DNA of 64,000 nt from Nonlabens ulvanivorans (GCF_000732625.1 NZ_JPJI01000032.1:1102193-1166192); one strand, 5' to 3'. Positions 38,354 through 49,553 are shown, counted from the first letter of the stretch. Program-made: numbers and translations. The notes: generated by a model from the letters alone, not told the origin.

Positions 38354-39823
38354 TTATCTTTCTAATCCCGAAATTACATACATCATACTACCTTCTTTAC
38401 GACTAGAAGCTACATCAGATACTGCAGTTGGATCTGTGAAAGCACTACCGTCTGCAGGTTCCCATCCGTGATTTTGAGTCATCACTAAAAAGGTATTGTC
38501 CACACCTATAGTTTCTGATATGTCAATCATACCAGTGATTTCCCAAATGCTGTTTTCAGTACCTATTCCTGCAGCAGCAGCAGCTACTTGATCACATTCT
38601 AACACTGTTTTTAATTCGCCAGTATTTAAATTGTATTGATATAATCTAGCATAGTGTGTTCTTGCAGCATCATCAAAGTATCCATTAGGATCCTCTTGGA
38701 TATAAGCATAGTTTTCTGTTACTAAAATGTTGTCTGGACTATGGAAACCCCATGCTTTTCCGCCTTGCTTATCACCATCTAATACACAAGTGATTTTTGC
38801 AGGACCTGTAGGGTCATTTTCATTAAGTTCTACTTTATAAATTCTACCATAAAGAGATCCTTTACCTACTAGATCAGCTTTAAGGCGTCCTGTAACTGCA
38901 AAATATATTTCTCTTTGATTGTCGTCGCTACCTCTTCTCCAGTCGATGTCTTCCAATCTAGAGAATCCCATAACGCCTTTCTGTTTAGCTTCAGCGTCAA
39001 GTAAATCGATATTTCTTTGATTCAGTTCTACAAACTCTGCATCATAAGTTTGCCCTTCTACCATGTCTACTTCAAAGTTGATTCCAGCGGTATTTACTTT
39101 TAATCCATAAAGTTTACCACTATATAAATCACCACGATCACCTACATACATACCAAGTTGGCCTGATGGAGTGCTGTTATCTGAATGATCATCACCTATA
39201 AAAACTACTGTTTTATCATCATAAGCATCCTTTCCTATAGCGACAGCATTTTCTGTACTCCATTGTCCCATTGCTGTAAGAATCTCTGGAGTAGTACGAG
39301 AAGAACTAGGCTTGAAAGGTTCAGTAACAAAAACACCTTTTGATGCGCCACCCCATTCACCACCAGATAAATATAACGGGCCAAAACCATGCTCTTCTGG
39401 TGTAATTAAAGAACCTGAACATTGTGCTGTAGCGGCAGTGGCATCTGAATTAAGAATATATTCTCCTGCAACAGGCTTAAACGTTTTATCTAATGTGATA
39501 CGAGCGATTGAATAATCTGCTTCAATGTTATTAATCAACATAAAATTATCATCTTGTTGATTGTACATTAATCCAGCTCCGTCTGCCATTGATCCATAGA
39601 TAAAATTAGGAGTGTCTGGTAATTGATCTGCACTAGAGAGAATAGGATAGACATCTACATTACTAAAAGAAGATGTTGTCTTAAGAAAGTTAGGTGTTGT
39701 GGAGTGGGATTGTAACACAATATCCTTTCCTTGAGCACCATTTGTTGCGTTGTCATCATCATTATTACAGCTTACTAATAAGGTTAATAACGAGGCAGAT
39801 AAGAGTAAATATTTTGTTTTCAT
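38354..39823 (-). CDS. PhoX-like (DUF839) beta-propeller lipoprotein
   Basis: 489 residues; lipoprotein signal LLVSCNNDDDN. The rest is a DUF839/PhoX-type propeller with repeating YGSMADGAG, LYLSGGEWGG and FHSPDNILVTENYAYIQEDPNG blocks (the last near residue 360). PhoX proteins are Ca/Fe-dependent phosphatases. Many flavobacterial DUF839 members are unassigned, so phosphatase activity is tentative. It is first gene of a two-gene operon with the imelysin-like/cytochrome peroxidase fusion. Confidence 0.8.
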   Translation of the reverse strand: MKTKYLLLSASLLTLLVSCNNDDDNATNGAQGKDIVLQSHSTTPNFLKTTSSFSNVDVYPILSSADQLPDTPNFIYGSMADGAGLMYNQQDDNFMLINNIEADYSIARITLDKTFKPVAGEYILNSDATAATAQCSGSLITPEEHGFGPLYLSGGEWGGASKGVFVTEPFKPSSSRTTPEILTAMGQWSTENAVAIGKDAYDDKTVVFIGDDHSDNSTPSGQLGMYVGDRGDLYSGKLYGLKVNTAGINFEVDMVEGQTYDAEFVELNQRNIDLLDAEAKQKGVMGFSRLEDIDWRRGSDDNQREIYFAVTGRLKADLVGKGSLYGRIYKVELNENDPTGPAKITCVLDGDKQGGKAWGFHSPDNILVTENYAYIQEDPNGYFDDAARTHYARLYQYNLNTGELKTVLECDQVAAAAAGIGTENSIWEITGMIDISETIGVDNTFLVMTQNHGWEPADGSAFTDPTAVSDVASSRKEGSMMYVISGLER

Positions 39824-40144
39824 TAGTTATGATTTTTTAGTTGCGGCAAAAGTAAAAGTCCCATCCAGCAATTTTTAAAAATCAAAATCAATGAATCTTT
39901 AAGCATTTGTAATCAATATGGACCTGCTCGTTACTCAAAGGTTAAGAGTTTTAATTAAATGTTTATTATACTGTTTAATTAATTCATAACCAATGAGCTA
40001 AAAGATGTGTTTATATTTTAACTAAAGGTTAAAATTTTGCTAGCTTTTTTTAATCTGTCTTAAATTGATTGTGATAAATCCATCTTAATTGGTTGGTAAT
40101 AGATATCGCTTTCGCGAAATTTGAATCTTAAAACAATTGTATTT
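39824..40144. other. Divergent intergenic region
   Basis: About 320 bases between two divergent lipoprotein genes. It contains TACTTTTG on the minus strand (39847-39854), a possible -7 element for the PhoX-like operon, and a truncated palindrome copy at 40107. AT-rich with no clear RNA or ORF. Confidence 0.5.
40107..40119. repeat. Truncated palindrome copy
   Basis: CGCTTTCGCGAAA followed by T instead of GCG; 13 of 16 bases, in an intergenic stretch 25 bases before a start codon. Confidence 0.6.
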
Positions 40145-40924
40145 ATGAAGAATATTATACTATCAATCAGTCTTATTGCTTTACTAGCAGGCTGTAAAAA
40201 CGAAACCACCAAAGAAGTAAAATCAACAGTGCAAAATGAGGTTGCTTCTATTGATAGTTATCAACCTAAAATAGAAATAATGCCGATTTCTCATGCGACC
40301 TTTGCGATGAAATGGGACGATAAAGTATTTTATATTGATCCAGTAGGAGGAATAGAAGCTTTTCAAAACATGCCAGAAGAAGATGTCATTCTAATAACAG
40401 ATATACATGGTGATCATCTCAATTTAGAAACATTAAATGGAATAAGAAGTGAAGGGTCTTTATTAATCGTGCCTGAAGCCGTTAATGAAAAAATAAAAGA
40501 AGATCAAAGTGATGCTGAGGTGATACATAATGATCAATCTACAAGTTTCGACGGTTTTAAAGTGACCGCAATACCTATGTATAACCTCACAGAAGAACGT
40601 CTTAAGTTTCATGAAAAAGGAAGAGGTAACGGATATGTAATTGAAAAAAATGATTATAAAGTGTACATATCAGGTGATACAGAAGATATTCCTGAGATGA
40701 GAGCGCTTCAAGGAATTGATAAAGCCTTTGTTTGTATGAATTTACCATATACTATGACGGTAGAAAGTGCAGCTGATGCTGTACTTGACTTTGCCCCAGT
40801 AGAGGTTTATCCTTATCACTATAGAGGAACTGAAGGTAAATCTGATGTGATTAAGTTTAAAGAATTAGTGAATACAGGAAATAGCGATATACAAGTGAAT
40901 CAATTGGAGTGGTATCCAAACTAA
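40145..40924 (+). CDS. MBL-fold metal-dependent hydrolase, lipoprotein
   Basis: 259 residues from ATG 40145, which gives a good lipoprotein signal (IALLAGCKNE). A TTG 24 bases upstream is unlikely. UlaG/YcfB-type beta-lactamase fold: HGDHL at residues 88-92 holds the metal histidines, and SGDTEDIPEM near 176 carries the later metal aspartate. The substrate is unknown. The lipobox places it in the envelope, unlike cytosolic UlaG proteins. Confidence 0.85.
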   Translation: MKNIILSISLIALLAGCKNETTKEVKSTVQNEVASIDSYQPKIEIMPISHATFAMKWDDKVFYIDPVGGIEAFQNMPEEDVILITDIHGDHLNLETLNGIRSEGSLLIVPEAVNEKIKEDQSDAEVIHNDQSTSFDGFKVTAIPMYNLTEERLKFHEKGRGNGYVIEKNDYKVYISGDTEDIPEMRALQGIDKAFVCMNLPYTMTVESAADAVLDFAPVEVYPYHYRGTEGKSDVIKFKELVNTGNSDIQVNQLEWYPN

Positions 40925-41007
40925 TTTTGTTTAATTTATTAATAAATTAGATAAACATTAACAAGCGTTTTACAGGTAACTATTTAATTTTAAATAAATT
41001 AAATAGC

Positions 41008-41235
41008 ATGAAAAACAAAGCAATACGTTGGGTGATTTTTACCACTGCATTTTTAGTCCTAGTAACGATTTTATCATCCTATAATGTAACTTTCAAGTGG
41101 ATATTTTCATTAGTAGTATTAGGTCAGGCATCTTTAATAATATCTGTTTATTTGGTGCTGAGAGATGAATATTCTACAACTCTAACTTTTAAAGATGGTT
41201 ATCAAGATCATCACTTAGAGAAGGATATAGAATAA
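41008..41235 (+). CDS. Small membrane protein, unknown
   Basis: 75 residues with two hydrophobic stretches (IFTTAFLVLVTILSS; IFSLVVLGQASLIISVYLVL) and a charged tail rich in D/E/K/H. I do not recognise the family with certainty; it resembles small two-helix flavobacterial membrane proteins. It is followed by a terminator and stands alone. Confidence 0.7.
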   Translation: MKNKAIRWVIFTTAFLVLVTILSSYNVTFKWIFSLVVLGQASLIISVYLVLRDEYSTTLTFKDGYQDHHLEKDIE

Positions 41236-41256
41236 AAATTAACATTAATTGATATG

Positions 41257-41282
41257 AGCGACCCAATCGGGTCGCTTTTTTT
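41257..41282 (+). terminator. Terminator
   Basis: AGCGACCC / GGGTCGCT stem, loop AATC, then seven T. Confidence 0.92.
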
Positions 41283-41458
41283 ATGCTCTTCAACTATAAA
41301 AATCATACCGTGATACTTTAGTTAACAGTTTGAAACTTTATTGAAATCTTAGACGTATAAGTTTGTCATCTCAAATCGGGATAAATGTCACATTGCTATC
41401 GGGAATAATATAACACCTATTAGGCACTATCATAAAATTACAAGCCTAAACCGCGATT

Positions 41459-41466
41459 TACATTTG
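41459..41466 (+). promoter_or_regulatory. -7 element TACATTTG before the DUF547 operon
   Basis: Matches TAnnTTTG 30 bases before the ATG at 41496. No good TTTG at the usual upstream distance was found. Confidence 0.4.
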
Positions 41467-41495
41467 TCATATAAATATTTAATAATAAATCTGTT

Positions 41496-42203
41496 ATGAA
41501 AAAAATACTCACCATACTATTCTTCATTAGTCTAACAATATCTGCCACAAGTAAAGGGAATGATAATTTTTATAATGAGGCTAACATGTTTTTGCACACT
41601 CATGTAAAAAACGGTTTAGTTGATTATGAATCAATATCAAAAGAGCCATCTCAACTAAATAAATTGATAGGTATGATTGAAAACGCACAAGTTGAGCAAT
41701 CAAACTCTTTAGATTATCAAGCCTTTTATATTAATGCTTATAACCTATATGTTATAAAAGGTATTGTAGATGATAAATTATCGTCACCACTAGACAAGAA
41801 AGGTTTTTTTGATTCTATAAAACACAAGGTAGCAGGAGAGTCTTTGACATTGAATGATATAGAAAATAAAAAGCTTAGAGCCGCATTCCATGATGCACGT
41901 TTTCACTTTGTATTAGTATGCGGTGCCCTAGGTTGTCCACCTTTAATCAATCAGTCATATCGTCCAGCTACATTAGAAAAGCAACTAGAACAACAAACTA
42001 TTAATGCTTTAAATGACGATCATTTTATACAAATTAAGAAAAATAGAGTAGCAGTATCACAAATCTTTGAATGGTATCAAGAAGACTTTACAGCTTCAGG
42101 AAAAAGCATACTAGAATTTATATCCAAATACAGGAAGCAAGCTCTTCCAGAAAACGCCAAACTTTCTTTTTATACCTATAACTGGAAAGTAAATAAGCAA
42201 TAA
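41496..42203 (+). CDS. DUF547 secreted protein
   Basis: 235 residues with a Sec signal peptide (SLTISATSKG). DUF547 motifs are present: YQAFYINAYNLYVIKGI near residue 75 and HFVLVCGALGCPPL near 145, where the Cys and surrounding residues suggest a papain-like fold. Its function is unknown. It starts an operon with a barrel protein (28 bases) and an Omp85-like protein. Confidence 0.88.
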   Translation: MKKILTILFFISLTISATSKGNDNFYNEANMFLHTHVKNGLVDYESISKEPSQLNKLIGMIENAQVEQSNSLDYQAFYINAYNLYVIKGIVDDKLSSPLDKKGFFDSIKHKVAGESLTLNDIENKKLRAAFHDARFHFVLVCGALGCPPLINQSYRPATLEKQLEQQTINALNDDHFIQIKKNRVAVSQIFEWYQEDFTASGKSILEFISKYRKQALPENAKLSFYTYNWKVNKQ

Positions 42204-42231
42204 TTAATCAAACATAAAAGTATCTATATCC

Positions 42232-43137
42232 ATGAAATCAATCCATCAAATTTTTGTTCTAATAGCCTTAATATTAGGATTATCAACTTCGGCACAAGAG
42301 AATATGAATGATGAGCCTAAAGGTTCGGTTATTCAAACATTAACACCTTCAAAATTAATAGGTAAAGGGCAATACGATATTAAGTGGTTCAATAATTTAT
42401 ATACTCAAACTAGAAGTACATTTTCTAATGGAAGAGAAGATAGACAAACTTTCTTTACATCAACCTTAGAAGCTTATACCGGTATTGGTGAAAATAAAAG
42501 ATGGAATATAGGATTGATTCTAGAAGCACGTAGTAACGTGGTTGCAGACAGGTCTGCTCTAGACGTTTTTTCATTTGATGGTGAATATGCTACCGCTCGT
42601 TCTGGTCTTACATCTATCGCACCATCAGTGAAATTTGTACCTTTTTCAAAGGTTAATAATTTCTCGATACAAAGTTCACTTTTTATTCCTTTAGTAGATA
42701 ATGAGTCAGAAGATTTTGATGCTATTAATAATAATAACGGTGTCTTTCTAGATCAAAATGGATTTACCTGGCAAAATAGATTTTTCTATGATTACACTTT
42801 TGACGGTAACAAATGGCAAATCTTCGGTGAACTTAATTCTGAACTCAACTTTGGTGATGAAGATAAGAGCTTTGCCAATAATAGTTTAAATCTTACTCCT
42901 GGTGTGTTTTTAAGTTATTTTCCATCTTCTAAGTTTACCGTACTTGCGCTGGCGCAACATTCACAGCGTATTGATTTAGGGAATAACTTTACTCAAGATT
43001 TTACCGCCATAGGGACTGGTGTTAAGTATCAACTGACAGATGAACTTAATATAGAATCCTTATACACCAATTTTATAAGAGGTAATGATACAGGACTAGG
43101 GCAAACCTTTAATATAGGTCTGCGATTTGTAAAGTAA
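42232..43137 (+). CDS. Outer-membrane beta-barrel protein, unknown
   Basis: 301 residues; signal peptide ends near STSAQE. Alternating hydrophobic/polar strands with aromatic ends (WNIGLILEARS, FTWQNRFFYDYTF) end in FNIGLRFVK, a typical barrel terminus. It looks like a transporter-type or phenol-degradation-like barrel of Bacteroidota, but no specific role can be given. Middle gene of DUF547-barrel-Omp85 operon. Confidence 0.75.
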   Translation: MKSIHQIFVLIALILGLSTSAQENMNDEPKGSVIQTLTPSKLIGKGQYDIKWFNNLYTQTRSTFSNGREDRQTFFTSTLEAYTGIGENKRWNIGLILEARSNVVADRSALDVFSFDGEYATARSGLTSIAPSVKFVPFSKVNNFSIQSSLFIPLVDNESEDFDAINNNNGVFLDQNGFTWQNRFFYDYTFDGNKWQIFGELNSELNFGDEDKSFANNSLNLTPGVFLSYFPSSKFTVLALAQHSQRIDLGNNFTQDFTAIGTGVKYQLTDELNIESLYTNFIRGNDTGLGQTFNIGLRFVK

Positions 43138-43139
43138 AT

Positions 43140-44396
43140 ATGAGGACACAACTAACCACCATTTTTTTATTTTTTATTATCGCGCCCTATGCTTTATCAC
43201 AAGTGATAAGCGAGATTGTTATTCAAGATAATAAAAGGACTAAAACAGGCTATATTACATCATTAATTGATCTTAAAGTAGGGCAATCATTAGATAGCCT
43301 TACGCTTAAGAGTGATGTCTTGCGCCTTAAACGAGAAGCAGGAATTGCCCATGCATATTATCAAGTTCATCTAACTGATCAAGGATATAAAATAGTGTAT
43401 GGCGTAGAAGAAAATTTCACCATCATACCATCTTTTAATTTTTATACCACAAATGATGATGAAGTGGCTTATCGTATCGGTATTGCAGAATTTAATGCGT
43501 TAGGGCGCGGTATCTCTATAGGTGGTCATTATTTAAGAGATATCTATGATTCTTATGGAGCAGGAATACGAGCACCGTATCTATTTAATAAGCATATAGG
43601 TCTAGCTGTTAATTATCAAAACTTGACAACTGAAGAGCCTGTGTTTTTTAATGAAGGAACTGCTTTATATAGGTATAATAATAATTCTATTGAGCTTTCT
43701 GGTCTTTACCAATTCAATCTAAAAAATAGAGTAGAATTAGGTTTTAGTTTATTTACAGAGAAATATGATTATAAATCTGGTACTATCAGTAATCAAGCAC
43801 CATTAAACCTCGATGTTGATAAGCATTTATTAAAATTTATCTACGAATATAATGGTGTTGATTTTTATTATCAGTACAGTGAAGGTTTTAGAAATGTGTT
43901 CAACGCACAATATGTAGAAAGTACCAATAGAACACTACCTAGTTTTTTAATCGTTAGAAATGATTTAACTTATTTCAAAAGAATAAAGAAACGAGGAAAT
44001 TGGGCTACTAGATTAACACTAGGTCTGGCTACAAATGATGAGTCACCATTTGCACCATTTGCGGTGGATAATAATTTAAATGTGCGTGGTGTTGGAAATT
44101 TAATCGATCGTGGTACAGGATCTGTTGTCATAAATACAGAATACAGACATAGTATAATTGATAAGGAATGGTTTGTATTGCAAGGAAACGCCTTTATAGA
44201 TGCCGGGACATGGCGCAATCCAGGAGGTTCTTTTAGAGATTTTACTAATTCCAATAATGTACGTGTCTATCCGGGATTAGGAGTACGTTTTATGCATAAG
44301 CGTATTTTTAATGCGATACTACGTATTGATTACGGAGTAGGCATTACACCAGGATCAACTCAAGGATTCGTTTTTGGAATAGGTCAGTATTTTTAA
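43140..44396 (+). CDS. Omp85-like outer-membrane protein with one POTRA-like domain
   Basis: 418 residues with a signal peptide (YALSQ). Residues about 22-95 resemble one POTRA domain (ISEIVIQDNKRTKTGYI), and about 100-418 a surface-antigen barrel (NLNVRGVGNLIDRGTGSVVINTEYRHSI; QGFVFGIGQYF at the end). The conserved RGVG motif fits Omp85 (V/I)RG(Y/F/V). Shorter than BamA, like a patatin- or TamA-like member. It may insert or secrete a partner, possibly the DUF547 protein. Confidence 0.8.
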   Translation: MRTQLTTIFLFFIIAPYALSQVISEIVIQDNKRTKTGYITSLIDLKVGQSLDSLTLKSDVLRLKREAGIAHAYYQVHLTDQGYKIVYGVEENFTIIPSFNFYTTNDDEVAYRIGIAEFNALGRGISIGGHYLRDIYDSYGAGIRAPYLFNKHIGLAVNYQNLTTEEPVFFNEGTALYRYNNNSIELSGLYQFNLKNRVELGFSLFTEKYDYKSGTISNQAPLNLDVDKHLLKFIYEYNGVDFYYQYSEGFRNVFNAQYVESTNRTLPSFLIVRNDLTYFKRIKKRGNWATRLTLGLATNDESPFAPFAVDNNLNVRGVGNLIDRGTGSVVINTEYRHSIIDKEWFVLQGNAFIDAGTWRNPGGSFRDFTNSNNVRVYPGLGVRFMHKRIFNAILRIDYGVGITPGSTQGFVFGIGQYF

Positions 44397-44399
44397 TGA

Positions 44400-44415
44400 C
44401 GCTTTCGCGAAAGCG
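44400..44415. repeat. 16-base palindrome copy 6 (perfect), intergenic
   Basis: CGCTTTCGCGAAAGCG, 4 bases past the Omp85-like stop codon and before a convergent gene. It can fold as a hairpin, but without a T-run on + (ATATAAAA follows). It is the only perfect copy outside a gene. Confidence 0.88.
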
Positions 44416-44425
44416 ATATAAAAAA

Positions 44426-44827
44426 TCATCCAAAAAATACACCATGCAGGTATCTGCCAGGCACTAATGTGAAACCACCTGCAATCATGATAGCGCCTAC
44501 ATAGAGCATGATCATTTTAATTTTGTGTTTACGTACGTTACCCTTTTTTATAGCTATAAGAGCTGTAGGAATAGAGTAAAGCGTTAAGAAACTGAAAAGA
44601 TGAATCCATCCAAAATGATTTAACAACTGTGGTCCTACCAATGCTGGTAAGAACAGAGAAACGATCGCAGTAATCATCATTAAGGTCATGTAAATTTTAC
44701 CTAATACTTTATGAAGTGAATTCCCTTTTCTAAAAAAAAGTAAGTATGCTCCTAAAAATATACAAGGTACAACGGTACCCAAATGTAGGTACATCAATAA
44801 ATTATAAGAATTACTATATAATAACAT
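44426..44827 (-). CDS. DUF2306-type membrane protein
   Basis: 133 residues with four hydrophobic helices and conserved HLGTVVP and LPALVGP. It matches the DUF2306 family. The start at 44827 (MLLYSNSYN) is preferred over an upstream ATG at 44887, because the extra N-terminus looks unlike the family. Function unknown. It follows icd's terminator in the opposite sense and has no operon partner. Confidence 0.75.
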   Translation of the reverse strand: MLLYSNSYNLLMYLHLGTVVPCIFLGAYLLFFRKGNSLHKVLGKIYMTLMMITAIVSLFLPALVGPQLLNHFGWIHLFSFLTLYSIPTALIAIKKGNVRKHKIKMIMLYVGAIMIAGGFTLVPGRYLHGVFFG

Positions 44828-44921
44828 GAGATTAATTTTAATAAAGATAAACAGCGATATCAAAATCTGACATTTCAAGATACTCAACTGTTAGTTTTTA
44901 ATTCTCAAATGTGTATTTATA

Positions 44922-44968
44922 GAAAATAAAAAAGTCCTGATTGAAACAATCAGGACTTTTATTTTTTT
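44922..44968. terminator. Terminator after icd
   Basis: AAAAGTCCTGATT / AATCAGGACTTTT stem with loop GAAAC; A/T runs on both sides. Confidence 0.9.
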
Positions 44969-44981
44969 AGATAAGTATAAA

Positions 44982-47201
<2,220 letters not shown>

Positions 47202-47230
47202 TTATTATGAATTTTAATTAGTATTATAAT

Positions 47231-47266
47231 CTCAAATTATCTTATTTGAGTAGTCTAGCAAATATA
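47231..47266 (-). promoter_or_regulatory. icd promoter -7 element and inverted repeat
   Basis: The minus strand has TATATTTG (47259-47266, consensus TAnnTTTG). Just downstream lies the dyad CTCAAAT/ATTTGAG (47231-47250), about 30 bases before the ATG. The position fits an operator over or after the transcription start. Confidence 0.45.
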
Positions 47267-47410
47267 ATATTTAACAGGCTTATTTAAAACCTAAATTATC
47301 ATAAGCTTAGTAGTTTAAATAGAGCTTATGGATGTATTGAATGATTGATTTTGCAATTGTAGATGAAAAGGGTTGAAAGCTTACTGTGAGATTTAAAAAT
47401 ATGATATAAA

Positions 47411-47435
47411 AAAAGCTGTCCATAGGACAGCTTTT
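47411..47435 (-). terminator. Terminator after rplS
   Basis: AAAAGCTGTCC / GGACAGCTTTT with loop ATA and T-run on the minus strand. Confidence 0.9.
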
Positions 47436-47461
47436 CTCTAATATAATTAAGATCTAATAGA

Positions 47462-47815
47462 TTATTTTCTACGAGCTTCTTTGATACGTGCTTTTTTACC
47501 AGTAAGCTCACGGAAGTAATAGATACGTTTTCTACGCACAGCTCCGGCTTTGTTTAATTCAATTTTCTGAATCGCTGGAAGGTTGATAGGGAAGATACGT
47601 TCTACACCTATGTTACCACTCATTTTTCTAATTGTAAAAGTTTTTGTAGCACCTGTTCCTCTTACCTGGATTACAACTCCACGGAAAAACTGTGTACGGC
47701 TTTTTTCACCTTCTTTAATTTCATAGTACACTGTGATTGTATCACCAGCACTAAATTTAGGGAAATCTTTCTTTTCAATGAATTCGTCTTGCACGAATTT
47801 TACTAAATGTTCCAT
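47462..47815 (-). CDS. rplS: Ribosomal protein bL19
   Basis: 117 residues, standard for L19: FSAGDTITVYYEIKEGEK, FFRGVVIQVRGTG and VRRKRIYYFRELTGKKARIKE. A component of the 50S subunit at the interface with 30S. It lies downstream of trmD, as in many bacteria, but a small T9SS-tagged gene has been placed between them. Confidence 0.98.
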   Translation of the reverse strand: MEHLVKFVQDEFIEKKDFPKFSAGDTITVYYEIKEGEKSRTQFFRGVVIQVRGTGATKTFTIRKMSGNIGVERIFPINLPAIQKIELNKAGAVRRKRIYYFRELTGKKARIKEARRK

Positions 47816-47953
47816 GTTGAATGGGAATTAATTTGTTTAAGTAAAGAGTAACATTCACGAAGATCGTCAGAGGTTAATTTTTACGAGCTGCAAAAATACA
47901 AACTTCTTTTACTGTTACAAAAATTTTTGAAGAAAATAATCGAATACTTCTGG

Positions 47954-48313
47954 TTACTGTATGATCAGTTTTTTTACGGTACTCTGTGTGTCACTTTGTA
48001 TACGTAGGAAGTAGATTCCAGCTGCTAATTTAGACACATCAAAATCGATAACCTGTTTATTTAAACCACTTTTTGCATTATAAACTTGCTCTCCTAAGGA
48101 ATTAATAATTGTAATGCCTATACTTTTAGTATCTGTTTGGTTTACTCTCAACTTGAGTACTCCATTTTTTACAGGATTAGTTAAAAGTGTAAACTCATCC
48201 TCTATATCTATACGAGATGAATTGGAAACAATAATATCGTTTACAGGAGCCGCTGCTGTAAATACAGGACTAGTAAAAGCTATTAAGAATAAAAAAAGTA
48301 AAAATTGTTTCAT
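47954..48313 (-). CDS. Mini-protein made of a signal peptide plus T9SS C-terminal sorting domain
   Basis: 119 residues: signal peptide, a short spacer and a type A Por-secretion C-terminal domain from about residue 43. The domain shows NPVKNGVLKLR, TIINSLGEQVYNA and LAAGIYFLRIQSDTQSTVKKLIIQ-like ends (KLIIQ terminus). Normally this tag trails a large cargo protein; here no cargo is present. It lies between trmD and rplS with 51 and 138 bases of spacing, so it probably has its own promoter. It may be a remnant of a larger gene or a real small secreted protein. Confidence 0.8.
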   Translation of the reverse strand: MKQFLLFLFLIAFTSPVFTAAAPVNDIIVSNSSRIDIEDEFTLLTNPVKNGVLKLRVNQTDTKSIGITIINSLGEQVYNAKSGLNKQVIDFDVSKLAAGIYFLRIQSDTQSTVKKLIIQ

Positions 48314-48364
48314 GTTTGTCTACATATTAGAGTAAATCTACGACATTTTATCAAATACTAAACG

Positions 48365-49045
48365 TTAAATATCGCTTAAAAGATCCGGTCGTCTATCCTT
48401 AGTTCGTTGTATGGCTTGGTCTTCTCTCCATTGATCTATTGCTGGTAAATTACCACTCAATAGAATTTCAGGAACTTTGTGGCCTTTATATTCTGCAGGT
48501 CTAGTATAAACCGGTGGTGCAAGAAGGCCATCTTGAAAACTATCAGTCAATGCACTAGTCTCATCACTAATCACGCCAGGAATTAATCTTATGATAGAAT
48601 CACATAAAACAGCAGCTCCTAATTCACCGCCGCTTAATACATAATCACCTATTGAAATCTCTTTTGTAATAAACATATCCCGCACTCTCTGGTCTATACC
48701 TTTATAGTGCCCACAAATAATCATTAGATTTTCTTTGAGAGAAATGTGATTTGCAATTCCTTGATTTAAAGTCTCACCATCAGGTGTCATATATATGACT
48801 TCATCATAGTCACGTTCACTTTTAAGATCTGTAATTATTTTATCTAATGGCTCAATCATCATCACCATACCAGCGCCACCACCATATTGATAGTCATCAA
48901 CCTGATTGTATTTGTTGAGGCCATATTTTCTTAAATCGTGCATATGCACTTCAACAAGACCTTTTTCAATGGCTCTCTTGAGAATAGAAGCTTCAAATGG
49001 ACTCTTGATTAATTCTGGTAAAACGGTAATAATATCTATGCGCAC
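48365..49045 (-). CDS. trmD: tRNA (guanine-N1)-methyltransferase
   Basis: 226 residues, SPOUT fold with the trefoil-knot signatures [20 protein letters not shown] and [13 protein letters not shown]. Methylates G37 of several tRNAs using SAM to prevent frameshifts. rpsP and rimM are not beside it. Upstream on the same strand are a small membrane protein and YbjQ. Downstream is the T9SS mini-protein. Confidence 0.97.
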   Translation of the reverse strand: MRIDIITVLPELIKSPFEASILKRAIEKGLVEVHMHDLRKYGLNKYNQVDDYQYGGGAGMVMMIEPLDKIITDLKSERDYDEVIYMTPDGETLNQGIANHISLKENLMIICGHYKGIDQRVRDMFITKEISIGDYVLSGGELGAAVLCDSIIRLIPGVISDETSALTDSFQDGLLAPPVYTRPAEYKGHKVPEILLSGNLPAIDQWREDQAIQRTKDRRPDLLSDI

Positions 49046-49108
49046 AGTAGCAAGTTTTAAAATGCAAAAATAGGTTTATTAAGTGATTGCTCTCCATACT
49101 AATTAATA

Positions 49109-49237
49109 TTACCAGTCACGTTCTTCAAAACCTTCATTTCCCTTCTTCTCAATTCTTTTAATGATTAAGTAGATTATAATCCCAATACAGGCTGCGATTC
49201 CGATTAAATAAAGTAAAATTATAAATAGAGCCGCCAT
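49109..49237 (-). CDS. Small single-helix membrane protein (42 aa)
   Basis: 42 residues, starting one base after the stop of the YbjQ-family gene. One strongly hydrophobic helix (ALFIILLYLIGIAACIGI) is followed by KRIEKKGNEGFEERDW. Too short for standard gene calling. The hydrophobic/charged pattern and tight spacing to the previous gene argue that it is real. Function unknown; possibly an accessory of the YbjQ protein. Confidence 0.65.
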   Translation of the reverse strand: MAALFIILLYLIGIAACIGIIIYLIIKRIEKKGNEGFEERDW

Positions 49238-49238
49238 C

Positions 49239-49553
49239 TTATTTTAGTTTAACTGCAGTGCCATAAGCAAGAATTTCACTCGCACCTTGCATCACCATCG
49301 ATGATGTAAGTCTTACGTTGATAATTGCATCTGCGCCCAGTCTTCTAGCATCATCTACCATTCGCTGCATTGCCTGATCTCTACTATGTGCTTGTAATTT
49401 TGTGTACTCATCAATTTCTCCGCCTACTAGATTTTTTAGACCTGCAAAAATATCACTTCCTACATTTCTGGCTCTAACAGTGCTGCCTCTAGCGACTCCT
49501 AGTATCGCTTCTATTTCTTTTCCAGGTATAAAATCAGTTGTTGAAACTATCAT
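49239..49553 (-). CDS. YbjQ/DUF74 family protein
   Basis: 104 residues, typical length of the YbjQ (heavy-metal-binding, DUF74) family. Motifs are VARGSTVRARNVGSDIFAG near residue 20 and RRLGADAIINVRL near 72. These form small pentameric cytosolic assemblies of unknown role. A 42-residue membrane protein gene follows 1 base after its stop, suggesting membrane recruitment. Divergent from the DUF6588 gene. Confidence 0.88.
   Translation of the reverse strand: MIVSTTDFIPGKEIEAILGVARGSTVRARNVGSDIFAGLKNLVGGEIDEYTKLQAHSRDQAMQRMVDDARRLGADAIINVRLTSSMVMQGASEILAYGTAVKLK

Noticed and set aside
47326-47511. 61-residue minus-strand ORF overlapping the end of rplS
   Set aside because: It overlaps rplS and its terminator in another frame, has no family-like pattern and no start context.
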